Shown: piece by piece, positions 1 through 7,321 of the stretch | Numbering within the stretch: the stretch's first letter is position 1 | Layout of the letters: every line of letters starts with the position of its first letter | The notes under the pieces: model-generated | The model's input: only the letters and a program-made list of their open reading frames with translations | The model's database searches: none | Told to the model about the DNA's origin: nothing | Assembly: GCA_964438715.1 (NCBI GenBank) | Contig: CAYTLQ010000219.1 | Span: 1 to 15,104 of the forward strand | DNA length: 15,104 bases | Direction: 5' to 3' | From: CAYTLQ01 sp964438715 | Lineage (GTDB): Bacteria; Bacteroidota; Ignavibacteria; Ignavibacteriales; Ignavibacteriaceae | Program-made: the position numbers and the translations under genes

Positions 1-1
1 C

Positions 2-346
2 TTTACCACAGAATATCCTTTTACCCAATTAATGGAAGATCTTGTTTCGAAACTGCAAAGACAGTTAAAAGGAAAAATAGAATACAAACAAATCGGTTTC
101 GATCACCCGATATTTAACATCAGGTATTCTATTCCTTCACTGCCTGAGGGAATGGACGACAGAAACTCATCTTTTATGAAGATGACGAAATTCAAGGGAT
201 TATTTATTGAGAACAAACTTGTTTTGGTTCTCTCTTCGAAGGGGTATCCATTAATGTGGGCAGATGAAGATCCCAAATCTGAAGAAAGCAAACAACTTCA
301 GCTGGGAGTGAACTTATTACTTTATGCAACTCAAAACCAAAAGTGA
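2..346 (+). CDS. DUF4159 domain protein, C-terminal part (5' end outside window)
   Basis: The frame is open from the first complete codon at position 2, so the gene begins upstream. The 114 visible residues look like the C-terminal half of a DUF4159 domain: a segment around GFDHPIFNIRYSIPSLPEG, then a strand-turn region KGLFIENKLVLVLSSKGYP, and the closing helix GVNLLLYATQNQK. The last is the family's typical 'lGvNlllYA' ending. The methionine at 32 lies inside the domain and is probably not the start. DUF4159 proteins are often encoded with MoxR ATPase and DUF58 genes in Bacteroidota and relatives and are thought to be envelope-associated, but their function is unknown. The stop codon TGA (344-346) overlaps a possible GTG start of the next gene, which suggests translational coupling. 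The family assignment is from recalled pattern, not a search. Confidence 0.75.
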   Translation, partial: FTTEYPFTQLMEDLVSKLQRQLKGKIEYKQIGFDHPIFNIRYSIPSLPEGMDDRNSSFMKMTKFKGLFIENKLVLVLSSKGYPLMWADEDPKSEESKQLQLGVNLLLYATQNQK

Positions 347-354
347 ATGAGCTT

Positions 355-972
355 ATGAAACAAAAACTATTGATTTTTTTAATTTATTTATTTTCCCTAA
401 CTCCGGGACTTTTTGCGGGTTCTGGTTCGGATAAAACTGATAAGAATTACAAATCATTACAGGAGCTACGATTAGAGTCAAAGAATATTACCGGAGTTTC
501 TGATATAAAAATTTTTGATGATAGCCGCTATTTAAAGGCAGCGATTTTTTCGGTGTTTATTCCCGGTGCAGGGCAGGCTTACCTTGGTCATACATGGAAA
601 GGTGCCGCTTTAACTCTGGGTTTTGTCGGTTCCGGTGTAACAGCCATTCTTGCACAAAATAATTTTACCGGCAGAGAGGATAGGATAAAAACTTTACTAG
701 CAGATTAAAGAGCCACGGGAAATTATTATGCCGCCGACCTTGTATGGCAACAAATTGAGTTTGAAAAGGGTAACAGAGAAAATGATTATAAACGAAGGAA
801 TTTGTTTATAATTCTCACAGCAGGTATCTGGGTGTTTAATATCATTGATGTCTTAATGTTTACTGATGCGCAGGGTGAAGTGGAGTTTTCCAATATTTCA
901 GTTTCTCCTGTGCTTTCCGGTGCAGAGTCTAATAGCATGAATGGGATTGCACTTAAGATTAATCTTTTTTAA
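355..972 (+). pseudogene. DUF5683-like exported membrane protein gene interrupted by an in-frame TAA
   Basis: The reading frame starts at ATG 355 (or GTG 343, which overlaps the upstream stop by 4 nt). I prefer ATG because it gives a standard signal peptide, MKQKLLIFLIYLFSLTPGLFA. It runs to TAA at 706-708. The same frame then stays open without a shift to TAA at 970-972. Both halves belong together. The first holds FIPGAGQAYLGHTWKGAAL, the typical 'iPGaGQ.Y.g.w.kG' opening of DUF5683. The second holds YKRRNLFIILTAGIWVFNII, the matching second hydrophobic segment. Uninterrupted, the product would be about 205 residues with a signal peptide and two membrane segments. The break falls between the two segments, in the stretch LLAD-stop-RATGNYY. 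A single change from a tyrosine codon would explain it. It may be a true nonsense mutation, a sequencing error or, less likely, readthrough. The truncated product (355-708) would keep only the first membrane segment. Family function is unknown. Confidence 0.7.
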
Positions 973-989
973 TTTTGAGAGTGAATACA

Positions 990-1388
990 ATGCATAAAAA
1001 ATATATTTTTGCTGTCCTTTTTCTTACGACATTTTTTGTTACTACCTGTAATTCTCCGGAGTCCATTCCTCCAGCATCACACTTCACGCGTGTGCCTTAT
1101 GCCATTAATCTTACTGCGGTTAGTGACACCACCGCAACAGGAAAAGCTTTAATTTCGCTTTCATGGGGTGTATCAGGCACTCAGAATTTGCGTAGTTTTG
1201 AGGTCTATCGTTCAGTGAATAATGCAACAAAGTTTTCCGGTTTACTGCCTACTGTTACAGTTACTGCATTCGTGGATTCATTCGACCGGGCAGGAATAAA
1301 CAAAGTATATTATTATATTGTTGCAACGGGTAACGACCGTTTTATCGGAAAAAATTCAGATATATTAGAAGTTCCTATCATTAAATAA
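990..1388 (+). CDS. Small exported lipoprotein with one fibronectin type III-like domain
   Basis: ATG 990 gives a lipoprotein-type leader, MHKKYIFAVLFLTTFFVTTC. The cysteine at residue 20 is the likely lipidation site, although VTTC is a loose lipobox because position -1 is Thr rather than Gly, Ala or Ser. A TTG at 975 could add five residues. Residues ~35-130 look like one FN3 domain: PYAINLTAV, then ALISLSWGVS, the strand FEVYRSVNNATKF, and YYYIVATGNDRFIGKNS before the end. It lies between the broken DUF5683 gene (17 nt upstream) and the large T9SS cargo gene (14 nt downstream), so all are probably co-transcribed. It may be an anchored partner of the secreted protein, but that is inference from position only. 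Specific function is unknown. Confidence 0.75.
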   Translation: MHKKYIFAVLFLTTFFVTTCNSPESIPPASHFTRVPYAINLTAVSDTTATGKALISLSWGVSGTQNLRSFEVYRSVNNATKFSGLLPTVTVTAFVDSFDRAGINKVYYYIVATGNDRFIGKNSDILEVPIIK

Positions 1389-1402
1389 AATAAGAGGCGA
1401 AG

Positions 1403-4174
1403 ATGAGAAAAATCTACCTGTTCACTCTGCTGGCAATGCTTATAGGATTATCCTATAATGTACAGGCTCAGCAATTGCTCGACAGCGCGAATGTGTTTTA
1501 TGTCAATAACACATCGGATAATAATACCGGTGCAAATGGTACCCTGATGAATGACAATCAGTACAGGGAGTTTTTGCAGTCAAACCCGGTTCCGGCAAGT
1601 ACCGATGGATGGTGGTCGAATAATAGTTCAATTTACCTTGGCGGCAACCATCGTCGTGCAAGTCGTTATGGTTCAGGAAATAATACCGGCGCGCATGCCC
1701 AGCTCTATTTCTCCACACCAATAACAGACCATTATCTGGTTTACACGCACATGAATTCAGCCAACGCAACTACAAACTGCTATGTAATGTTTAAGAGGTT
1801 TGGAGAAAGTACCCCGGTTGATAGTTTCAGATTTAATATGCAAACCTGTAACACTCCCGATGGTTATGGTTCCTGGGTACCACTTGGAATAGTAGAGATT
1901 TTTGCTGCGGATAGTGCATTAACTGTAGATTTTGGACTTGATTCCCTCGGTCAGAATACTCTTCGTGTGGACGGAATAGCTTTAGTAAGAAGTAGTAAAA
2001 CAGGTCCGGATATTGAAATTGGTCCGCGCCGCTTTACAAGGCTTTCGCTCGATCCTGTCACGGGAGATACCCTGCTTAATCATAGTTTTTATCGGGACAG
2101 ATCACCAATTGGGTTTTCGGAAACAACTTTTAAGTATGGATCTTATTCGGAGAAAAAACAATTCATTTACAATCTTGGCAGCCAACCATTAACCGTTACA
2201 GGATTTGTTACACAAACAAACCGCTATAGTGTAACTACACCCACTCCTTTTATTGTTCCTCCCGGTGGGAAAAGTGAAATAACCATTCGCTTTTCACCGT
2301 TGGGCGAAGAGGTAACCCGTGATACCTTGATTGTACTCAGTAATGATGCTGATGAGCCTGAAGCGAGACTACCGCTTATTGGAACTGGTATTAACTATAA
2401 TTTTGTACTGAATGCAAGTGTTTCCGGTTCTGAACCTCATTGGAATGTACCTTTCAACAGCGGTTCTCAGGAATTAGTAGGTTCTTTCTTAAACTCTACT
2501 GCTTCACCTTGGATTTATCCTATTCCGGGTGGTAACCTTGGAAGCATTGTTAACACAGGAACTGATCCTAATATTGCTGTTATTTATCGTTTCCAGATTC
2601 CTGATTCCCTTTCAGGAAGTTATTTTCTTGAATACTCTGGCCCCGCAGGTTCAAGTAATGCGGCACAAAATGTAACTGTTGATGTTGTAACACCTTTCTA
2701 TACAAACCCTGTACCTGAATTGGGTGATACTCAAAGAGTTACCGGTTTTAACTCCCGTGCCGTTACTGCTACAAATCTGTGGGCGAGAATCGGAGGAAAT
2801 AAAGTGTTCCAATTAAATGGAGGAGACACTACCGTAGTTCGATATACTAACCCAAGTCAGGGTGGTACAGAATTACTGAGAGCAGATTTGTTACGCGTAC
2901 GACTTGTGCCTATTGCACCAACTATTTCAACGAGTCTGGATCCTACAAGACTTCTTAACTATGGTTCCGTTTCAATTTATGATTCAATTCGTCTTCAGGA
3001 ATTTAATTTCCAGCGGAATTTTATTATCGGATCAAATGGTGAAACTCCTCTTCGAATTGATACAATATGGTTATCCAGCGGACAATTTTTCCATTTTGAT
3101 AATCTGCCACCGACTTTCCCTGTTACATTACCGGCAATTGATGGTGAACTTAATCTTCTGCTAAGTTTTCTGCCTGATTCGATCATCAGATATTCAGATA
3201 CTTTATGGATTAAGTGCAACGATCCAAATGATTCATTGATTTTTGTCCGTCTCTCCGGACAGGGAGTTGGTACCGGAATAACTGTGGATGATACCGATCC
3301 AACAACTTATATTTATCCTGCTGACCCAATTGTTTGGACAGGAACTCCGGATCCAACCAATATGGATAAATGGTATCGTGTACAAGGTTCAGGTGGATTC
3401 AACCAAAACAGATTATTCCACTATATTTATTTTAATGCACCAAACGGACCTGAAAAAGTTGAATGGTATCCGTATTTCCCATTTAAGCCGGGCAGTACTA
3501 CCAATGATGTAGATAGCTTTGATGTAACATTACAGCTTTCTGCAGGTTCAAATATTAGTTCACCTATGGCAAAATATGTTGTTAATCATGTTGGACCTAA
3601 CAGTCCCTCAATTATTTATGTTAACCAGAATGCCAGCCCTAATGGACAGGTGAATGCCGCCGGACAGGTGTATTTAGGTCGTTTCTTATTCCTTAGAGGC
3701 GGTCAGGACTATCATGGCAGTGGTACAATTTATGGCTCAATTGAATTACATAATGATACTGCTGCTGTTTCTCAATGGTATGCAGATAGCGCTATTAACC
3801 GCGCTCGTCAGGATTCGTTCGTTCTCCGTGCAGATGCTATTATTCTTGAGCAGGCAGGCGCTCCGAGAATAATTGCTGAACCGAGTATGACTCCGGATGT
3901 TTATTCATTGAGTCAAAATTATCCTAATCCGTTCAACCCGACAACACAAATCAGATTCTCAATTCCTGTTGATGGAAAAGTTGACCTTCGGGTTTATGAT
4001 ATGCTAGGAAGGGAAATTGCTGTTCTTATGAAAGATGAACTTAAGGCAGGCTATTATACTGTTGAATGGAACGGTAAGAACAGTTATGGTACCCCTGTTT
4101 CTACAGGAATGTATATTTACCGCATTAATGCCGGTAAATTTGTGCAGACAAAGAAAATGATATTAATGAAATAA
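1403..4174 (+). CDS. Large secreted multidomain protein with T9SS type A C-terminal sorting domain
   Basis: A 923-residue exported protein. Residues 1-22 are a Sec signal peptide ending VQA before Gln23. Five domains of two alternating kinds appear to follow. Golvesin/CBM-like beta-sandwiches lie at ~30-200, ~331-505 and ~627-830; the third contains IIYVNQN, VYLGRFLFLRGGQ and VLRADAIILEQ, the usual closing strands of that family. HYDIN/choice-of-anchor-D-like Ig modules lie at ~205-328 and ~507-625; the first has ITIRFSPLG and TLIVLSNDADEP. Residues 833-923 are the T9SS sorting domain, opening YSLSQNYPNPFNPTTQIRFS and ending TGMYIYRINAGKFVQTKKMI. This is an Ig-like fold normally removed or used for surface attachment after passage through the outer membrane. 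I see no catalytic motif, so an adhesin, matrix or glycan-binding role fits best (inference). A purine-rich AGAGGCGAAG precedes ATG 1403, and a strong terminator follows the stop. Confidence 0.85.
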   Translation: MRKIYLFTLLAMLIGLSYNVQAQQLLDSANVFYVNNTSDNNTGANGTLMNDNQYREFLQSNPVPASTDGWWSNNSSIYLGGNHRRASRYGSGNNTGAHAQLYFSTPITDHYLVYTHMNSANATTNCYVMFKRFGESTPVDSFRFNMQTCNTPDGYGSWVPLGIVEIFAADSALTVDFGLDSLGQNTLRVDGIALVRSSKTGPDIEIGPRRFTRLSLDPVTGDTLLNHSFYRDRSPIGFSETTFKYGSYSEKKQFIYNLGSQPLTVTGFVTQTNRYSVTTPTPFIVPPGGKSEITIRFSPLGEEVTRDTLIVLSNDADEPEARLPLIGTGINYNFVLNASVSGSEPHWNVPFNSGSQELVGSFLNSTASPWIYPIPGGNLGSIVNTGTDPNIAVIYRFQIPDSLSGSYFLEYSGPAGSSNAAQNVTVDVVTPFYTNPVPELGDTQRVTGFNSRAVTATNLWARIGGNKVFQLNGGDTTVVRYTNPSQGGTELLRADLLRVRLVPIAPTISTSLDPTRLLNYGSVSIYDSIRLQEFNFQRNFIIGSNGETPLRIDTIWLSSGQFFHFDNLPPTFPVTLPAIDGELNLLLSFLPDSIIRYSDTLWIKCNDPNDSLIFVRLSGQGVGTGITVDDTDPTTYIYPADPIVWTGTPDPTNMDKWYRVQGSGGFNQNRLFHYIYFNAPNGPEKVEWYPYFPFKPGSTTNDVDSFDVTLQLSAGSNISSPMAKYVVNHVGPNSPSIIYVNQNASPNGQVNAAGQVYLGRFLFLRGGQDYHGSGTIYGSIELHNDTAAVSQWYADSAINRARQDSFVLRADAIILEQAGAPRIIAEPSMTPDVYSLSQNYPNPFNPTTQIRFSIPVDGKVDLRVYDMLGREIAVLMKDELKAGYYTVEWNGKNSYGTPVSTGMYIYRINAGKFVQTKKMILMK

Positions 4175-4199
4175 AATCTTTTCTGAATTGTTTTTCATA

Positions 4200-4229
4200 G
4201 GCTGTCTCATAAGGGACAGCCTTTTTTTT
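4200..4229 (+). terminator. Intrinsic terminator of the envelope-gene operon
   Basis: GGCTGTC (4200-4206) pairs perfectly with GACAGCC (4215-4221). Two further pairs (T-G and C-G) extend the stem to 9 bp with an ATAA loop. Eight T's follow (4222-4229). It sits 26 nt after the stop codon of the T9SS cargo gene and separates that operon from pfkA. Confidence 0.93.
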
Positions 4230-4256
4230 GCAAATGCGTTTAGAATTCAATAATCA

Positions 4257-4286
4257 TTGAAGGTTGCTCAATTCTGATTATATTTG
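4257..4286 (+). promoter_or_regulatory. Probable Bacteroidota-type promoter of pfkA
   Basis: TTG at 4257-4259 is followed by 19 nt and then TATATTTG (4279-4286). This fits the Bacteroidota housekeeping sigma consensus TTG-N19-TAnnTTTG. It lies between the upstream terminator and the pfkA start, which would give a leader of roughly 30-35 nt. No experimental start site is known here. Confidence 0.6.
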
Positions 4287-4326
4287 TTAATGAAATTAAG
4301 ATGAAAAAGTGAAATAGTGAGGAAAT

Positions 4327-5451
4327 ATGTCAGGAACCGGTTCGATTAAAAGGATAGCAATAAACACCGGTGGCGGAGATGCTCCCGGTTTAAACGCTGT
4401 TATTAAAGCCGCAGTTGTTTCTGCTCTAAACCGAGGTTGGGAGGTAATAGGAATACGCGACGGATATAATGGGATCTTTCTGCCGGAAAATTATCCTAAT
4501 GATGACGGATTAATAAAATTAACTTATGATAGTGTACGCAATATTACCGCCACCGGCGGTACCATTCTAGGCACCACTAACAGGGGTAACCCATTTCGGT
4601 TTCCTATGAAGGACTCAAAAGGTAACATCGTTGAAATTGACCGCTCAGATGAAATTATGCGGGGATTTAAGCGTGAGAAAATTGATGCCCTTATTGCGAT
4701 TGGCGGTGATGGTTCGCTTAGCATGGCTAATGAATTTGCCAAGAAAGGAATGAATGTAATAGGTGTACCGAAAACCATTGATAACGATCTTGACGGGACG
4801 GTTATTACTTTCGGATTTGATACAGCGGTATCTTTTTCAACAGAGTGTATAGACAGGCTTCACTCAACTGCACAGTCGCATGGCCGAATAATGATTGTTG
4901 AGGTAATGGGAAGATATGCAGGATGGATTGCACTTGAATCGGGTATTACTTCTTCCGCCGATGTGGTGTTAATTCCGGAAATTCCTTATGATGTACAAAT
5001 CATTGGCGAATTTCTCAACAGGCATTTTGAAAAAGGTAATAAGCATGCCATTATTGTTATTGCTGAAGGAGCAAAGCCTAAAGGAGGTGGTGTTGCTGTC
5101 GTAGAAAAAGAGGTTGGTAAGGCTGAGCGTCTGGGGGGCGCTGCAGAAAGGCTGGCTGTTGAACTTAAACCCTATACCGACAGGGAAATACGAACAGTTA
5201 TTCTCGGCCATTTGTTGCGAGGCGGTTCACCTACAAGTTTCGACAGATTATTGTCTTTGCGTTTTGGCGCCGCGGCAATTCGGGCATTGGAGGCTGGTGC
5301 GAGTGGCGTAATGGTTGCCTTAGACCCACCAACAGTACGATATGTTCCTCTTGAGCAAGCTACCAGCAGAATGAAAACTGTTAGTTTGGATACCGATATA
5401 ATATTGACTGCAAGAGATCTTGCTATTTGCTTCGGAGATATGCTCCCTTAA
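4327..5451 (+). CDS. pfkA: 6-phosphofructokinase (group A PFK, ATP- or PPi-dependent not settled)
   Basis: A 374-residue cytoplasmic enzyme that phosphorylates fructose 6-phosphate to the 1,6-bisphosphate, the committed step of glycolysis. The phosphoryl-donor loop is IAINTGGGDAPGLNAVI near the N-terminus. GGDGS is at 126-130, and PKTIDND at 148-154 carries the catalytic base Asp152 (Asp127 in E. coli). VEVMGRYAGW and HLLRGGSPTSFDRLLS are the usual sugar-binding segments. The two donor-specificity positions are Gly129 (equivalent to 104, the ATP form) and Lys149 (equivalent to 124, the PPi-type residue). This combination occurs in the so-called mixed-substrate PFK group, many members of which use ATP. 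The gene is monocistronic, with its own promoter and terminator. GTGAGGA just upstream of ATG 4327 can serve as a ribosome binding site. The stop overlaps the convergent serine hydrolase gene by 4 nt. Family certain; donor not. Confidence 0.95.
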   Translation: MSGTGSIKRIAINTGGGDAPGLNAVIKAAVVSALNRGWEVIGIRDGYNGIFLPENYPNDDGLIKLTYDSVRNITATGGTILGTTNRGNPFRFPMKDSKGNIVEIDRSDEIMRGFKREKIDALIAIGGDGSLSMANEFAKKGMNVIGVPKTIDNDLDGTVITFGFDTAVSFSTECIDRLHSTAQSHGRIMIVEVMGRYAGWIALESGITSSADVVLIPEIPYDVQIIGEFLNRHFEKGNKHAIIVIAEGAKPKGGGVAVVEKEVGKAERLGGAAERLAVELKPYTDREIRTVILGHLLRGGSPTSFDRLLSLRFGAAAIRALEAGASGVMVALDPPTVRYVPLEQATSRMKTVSLDTDIILTARDLAICFGDMLP

Positions 5452-6338
5452 TATTCCGTTGCAATAAAATTATAAATTACCTGAGAAACCCGGGCGTGCG
5501 ATTCCCGGGTTTTTTTTGTATCTCTTACATTTTTCGAAAGCAATATTATTATAAATGCCTTTTTATCAGGCATGAATACAATTCCGGAATCATGAATAAT
5601 GCCGGTAATACTGCCCGTCTTATGTGCTACTATTGCATCAGCAGGAAGCAAAGCGGGAATTTGTGTATTGTGTTTTTGTCTGCTTAAAACTTCTATCATC
5701 TTTTTAGCAGAATTGCTATCCGGGTTGCCGTTAAGTATTGCTTGAAATAATTGTGCTAAACTATACGCAGTTACAGTGTTGTTTTTCCCTTCCCGAAAAG
5801 CTTTACCATCTTCCACACCCCGTAATACCTTTACATCTCCTGCCCCTAACTGGTTCATCGAATTCTGAACATTTTCAGCGCCTACCAGTTCAATGAGTAT
5901 ATTCGTGGCAAGATTACTGCTTACAGTTATCATTTGCTCTACAAGTTCAGTAATGCTGACCATGGAATTGATTTTCGAATAGAGTAAGTCATCACTATCA
6001 TCACTGAGATCTAGTGAGTATGGCGAGCCATCAATTATGCTTTTGAATTCATTTTTTACGAGAAGGGAATCGGTTAAAGAAAATTTTCCTGTGCCCGCTT
6101 GTCTGAAAACTTCATACATTACTGCAGTTTTCATTGTGCTCGCAGCATGGAAAATGGAATCCTGATTAAGCTGAATCAGCGGTTTTTCCTGGCTATGGAG
6201 TTTTACATAAACGGCGTGAAAGTGGTCAGTTTTATTGAGAATTGCTTTGACGGAGTCAGTGAGAGTGTTCATATCCTGTGCATATAGTGAAAAGCTTACC
6301 GCTATTAACAGAAAAATTTTAGAAAAGAAAAACAGCAT
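5448..6338 (-). CDS. Exported class A beta-lactamase-like serine hydrolase
   Basis: A 296-residue protein with signal peptide MLFFFSKIFLLIAVSFSLYA, so the mature form is probably periplasmic. The serine beta-lactamase/transpeptidase motifs are present in order: S67-T-M-K70 (nucleophile and general base), S140-S-N142 (the SDN motif with Ser for Asp) and K240-T-G242 followed by Ser. The region R-G-V-E176-D-G-K-A-F is the probable omega-loop segment, but the canonical ExxLN of true class A enzymes is not matched, because the position of Asn170 is Ala. It belongs to the 'beta-lactamase 2' type serine hydrolases. True penicillinase activity is possible but not shown; a peptidoglycan- or ester-hydrolysing role is equally open. 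It follows the membrane-protein gene by 13 nt on the same strand, probably as one operon. Its 3' end contains the pfkA terminator and overlaps the pfkA stop codon. Confidence 0.88.
   Translation of the reverse strand: MLFFFSKIFLLIAVSFSLYAQDMNTLTDSVKAILNKTDHFHAVYVKLHSQEKPLIQLNQDSIFHAASTMKTAVMYEVFRQAGTGKFSLTDSLLVKNEFKSIIDGSPYSLDLSDDSDDLLYSKINSMVSITELVEQMITVSSNLATNILIELVGAENVQNSMNQLGAGDVKVLRGVEDGKAFREGKNNTVTAYSLAQLFQAILNGNPDSNSAKKMIEVLSRQKHNTQIPALLPADAIVAHKTGSITGIIHDSGIVFMPDKKAFIIILLSKNVRDTKKTRESHARVSQVIYNFIATEY
5487..5517 (+). terminator. pfkA intrinsic terminator lying inside the convergent gene
   Basis: AACCCGGG (5487-5494) and CCCGGGTT (5504-5511) form a perfect 8-bp stem with a 9-nt loop, followed by an unbroken T run to 5517. 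It starts 36 nt after the pfkA stop. The whole hairpin lies within the coding sequence of the minus-strand serine hydrolase, where it encodes the segment around KKTRESHARVSQ. Read from the minus strand only three T's follow the stem, so it should work mainly for pfkA. Confidence 0.9.
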
Positions 6339-6351
6339 AAACTTTTTTTCT

Positions 6352-7044
6352 TTAATTGGTGTAATGTTTTTGTTCCTGTATCATAATCTTTCGAATAGTT
6401 ACAAGGTGAGAAAACAAAACTACCGGAACAACAAAGGAAGGCAACCAATTAAATGGAAAATACATTAAAGCAATATTAGGTTGTTCAAAGGCAAATTTCT
6501 GAAATGCAGATGGTACCGATAAAATTCCATGAATAACGATATTCAGTAACAAGGCAATGCAGATAAAATTCCAAATGAGGAGAATTTTCCTGCTCAATAT
6601 CTGCTTATGGTAGCCAAAGTAAAAAATTACCGGAGCAGTTACGCCTGCAAGAATGTCGAAATTTCTTCCTTCAAATGTCATGAGAACCGGTACTACCTTA
6701 TAAGTTGCAAGCCAAAAGAGTACGATTTCAACAAGAATTCTGGCGGTATGCAAAAGGCTAAGTAATTTTGTATTAATTCCATCAATGTATAACCGACCTT
6801 TCTGCGTGGAGAACATAACACTAATGAGAAGCACAGGAGGTACGATTAAAAGTAAAAATCGTGGTGGAATTGTGTTTGTGACGGTATAAAAACCGGTTAA
6901 CCCGAATATGCACTGGAATACCAACCATACGATTACGATAAGTATGGTATTTTTATGGTTATTCGTTGCTTTGTAAAACACAATAACAATTAATAATGTT
7001 GTAATAATAAATACAAAGCTTATATAAAATGGTAAATTTTCCAT
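6352..7044 (-). CDS. Polytopic membrane protein of unknown function
   Basis: A 230-residue, very hydrophobic protein with about seven predicted membrane spans: near residues 5-24, 32-54, 62-80, 99-118, 130-147, 152-175 and 198-216. The loop between spans 4 and 5 holds the polar, conserved-looking LMTFEGRNFDILAG. That segment recurs in my recollection of uncharacterised membrane proteins of Bacteroidota, but I cannot name a family. There is no signal-peptide cleavage site, no ATPase motif and no obvious transporter signature. It is the first gene of a likely two-gene minus-strand operon with the serine hydrolase (13-nt gap), so a link to envelope or antibiotic stress is conceivable but unproven. 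Span positions are by eye. Confidence 0.8.
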   Translation of the reverse strand: MENLPFYISFVFIITTLLIVIVFYKATNNHKNTILIVIVWLVFQCIFGLTGFYTVTNTIPPRFLLLIVPPVLLISVMFSTQKGRLYIDGINTKLLSLLHTARILVEIVLFWLATYKVVPVLMTFEGRNFDILAGVTAPVIFYFGYHKQILSRKILLIWNFICIALLLNIVIHGILSVPSAFQKFAFEQPNIALMYFPFNWLPSFVVPVVLFSHLVTIRKIMIQEQKHYTN

Positions 7045-7321
7045 TTACTCTTTAAGTAATTATTTTTTAATATAACTATTCTATAGTTCCTGAACAAGAT
7101 GAATAAAAAAGTGAGGTGGGGAGGGGTATTATTGCACATTCCTCATTTCCTAAGAGAATACTATTCATTAATTGTTTCTTTGATGTGAAAGAAAAATCAT
7201 CATTGGTTTCGGGTTACGCTTACAGGTTCTGATATGAAATAATATTTTATATTCATAATTTTATTTTTTTATCGGGTACTTTTTTCAACGCGGTTACTTA
7301 CATAATTATCAATAGGTGTAT
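7045..7321. other. Divergent intergenic region with no clear element
   Basis: This AT-rich spacer separates the minus-strand membrane-protein operon from the plus-strand helicase gene and must hold promoters for both. I searched by eye for TAnnTTTG on both strands and found no exact match; only degenerate AT-rich boxes are present. A purine-rich stretch at ~7111-7127 is the only compositional oddity. No RNA gene or convincing hairpin was seen. Confidence 0.4.

Noticed and set aside
1503..1769. Open frame of 88 codons on the minus strand inside the T9SS cargo gene
   Set aside because: It overlaps a well-supported gene, has no family resemblance and looks like a chance frame.
7111..7175. Small RNA or hairpin in the divergent spacer
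   Set aside because: Only 4-5-bp complementarities with long loops could be found, which is expected by chance.
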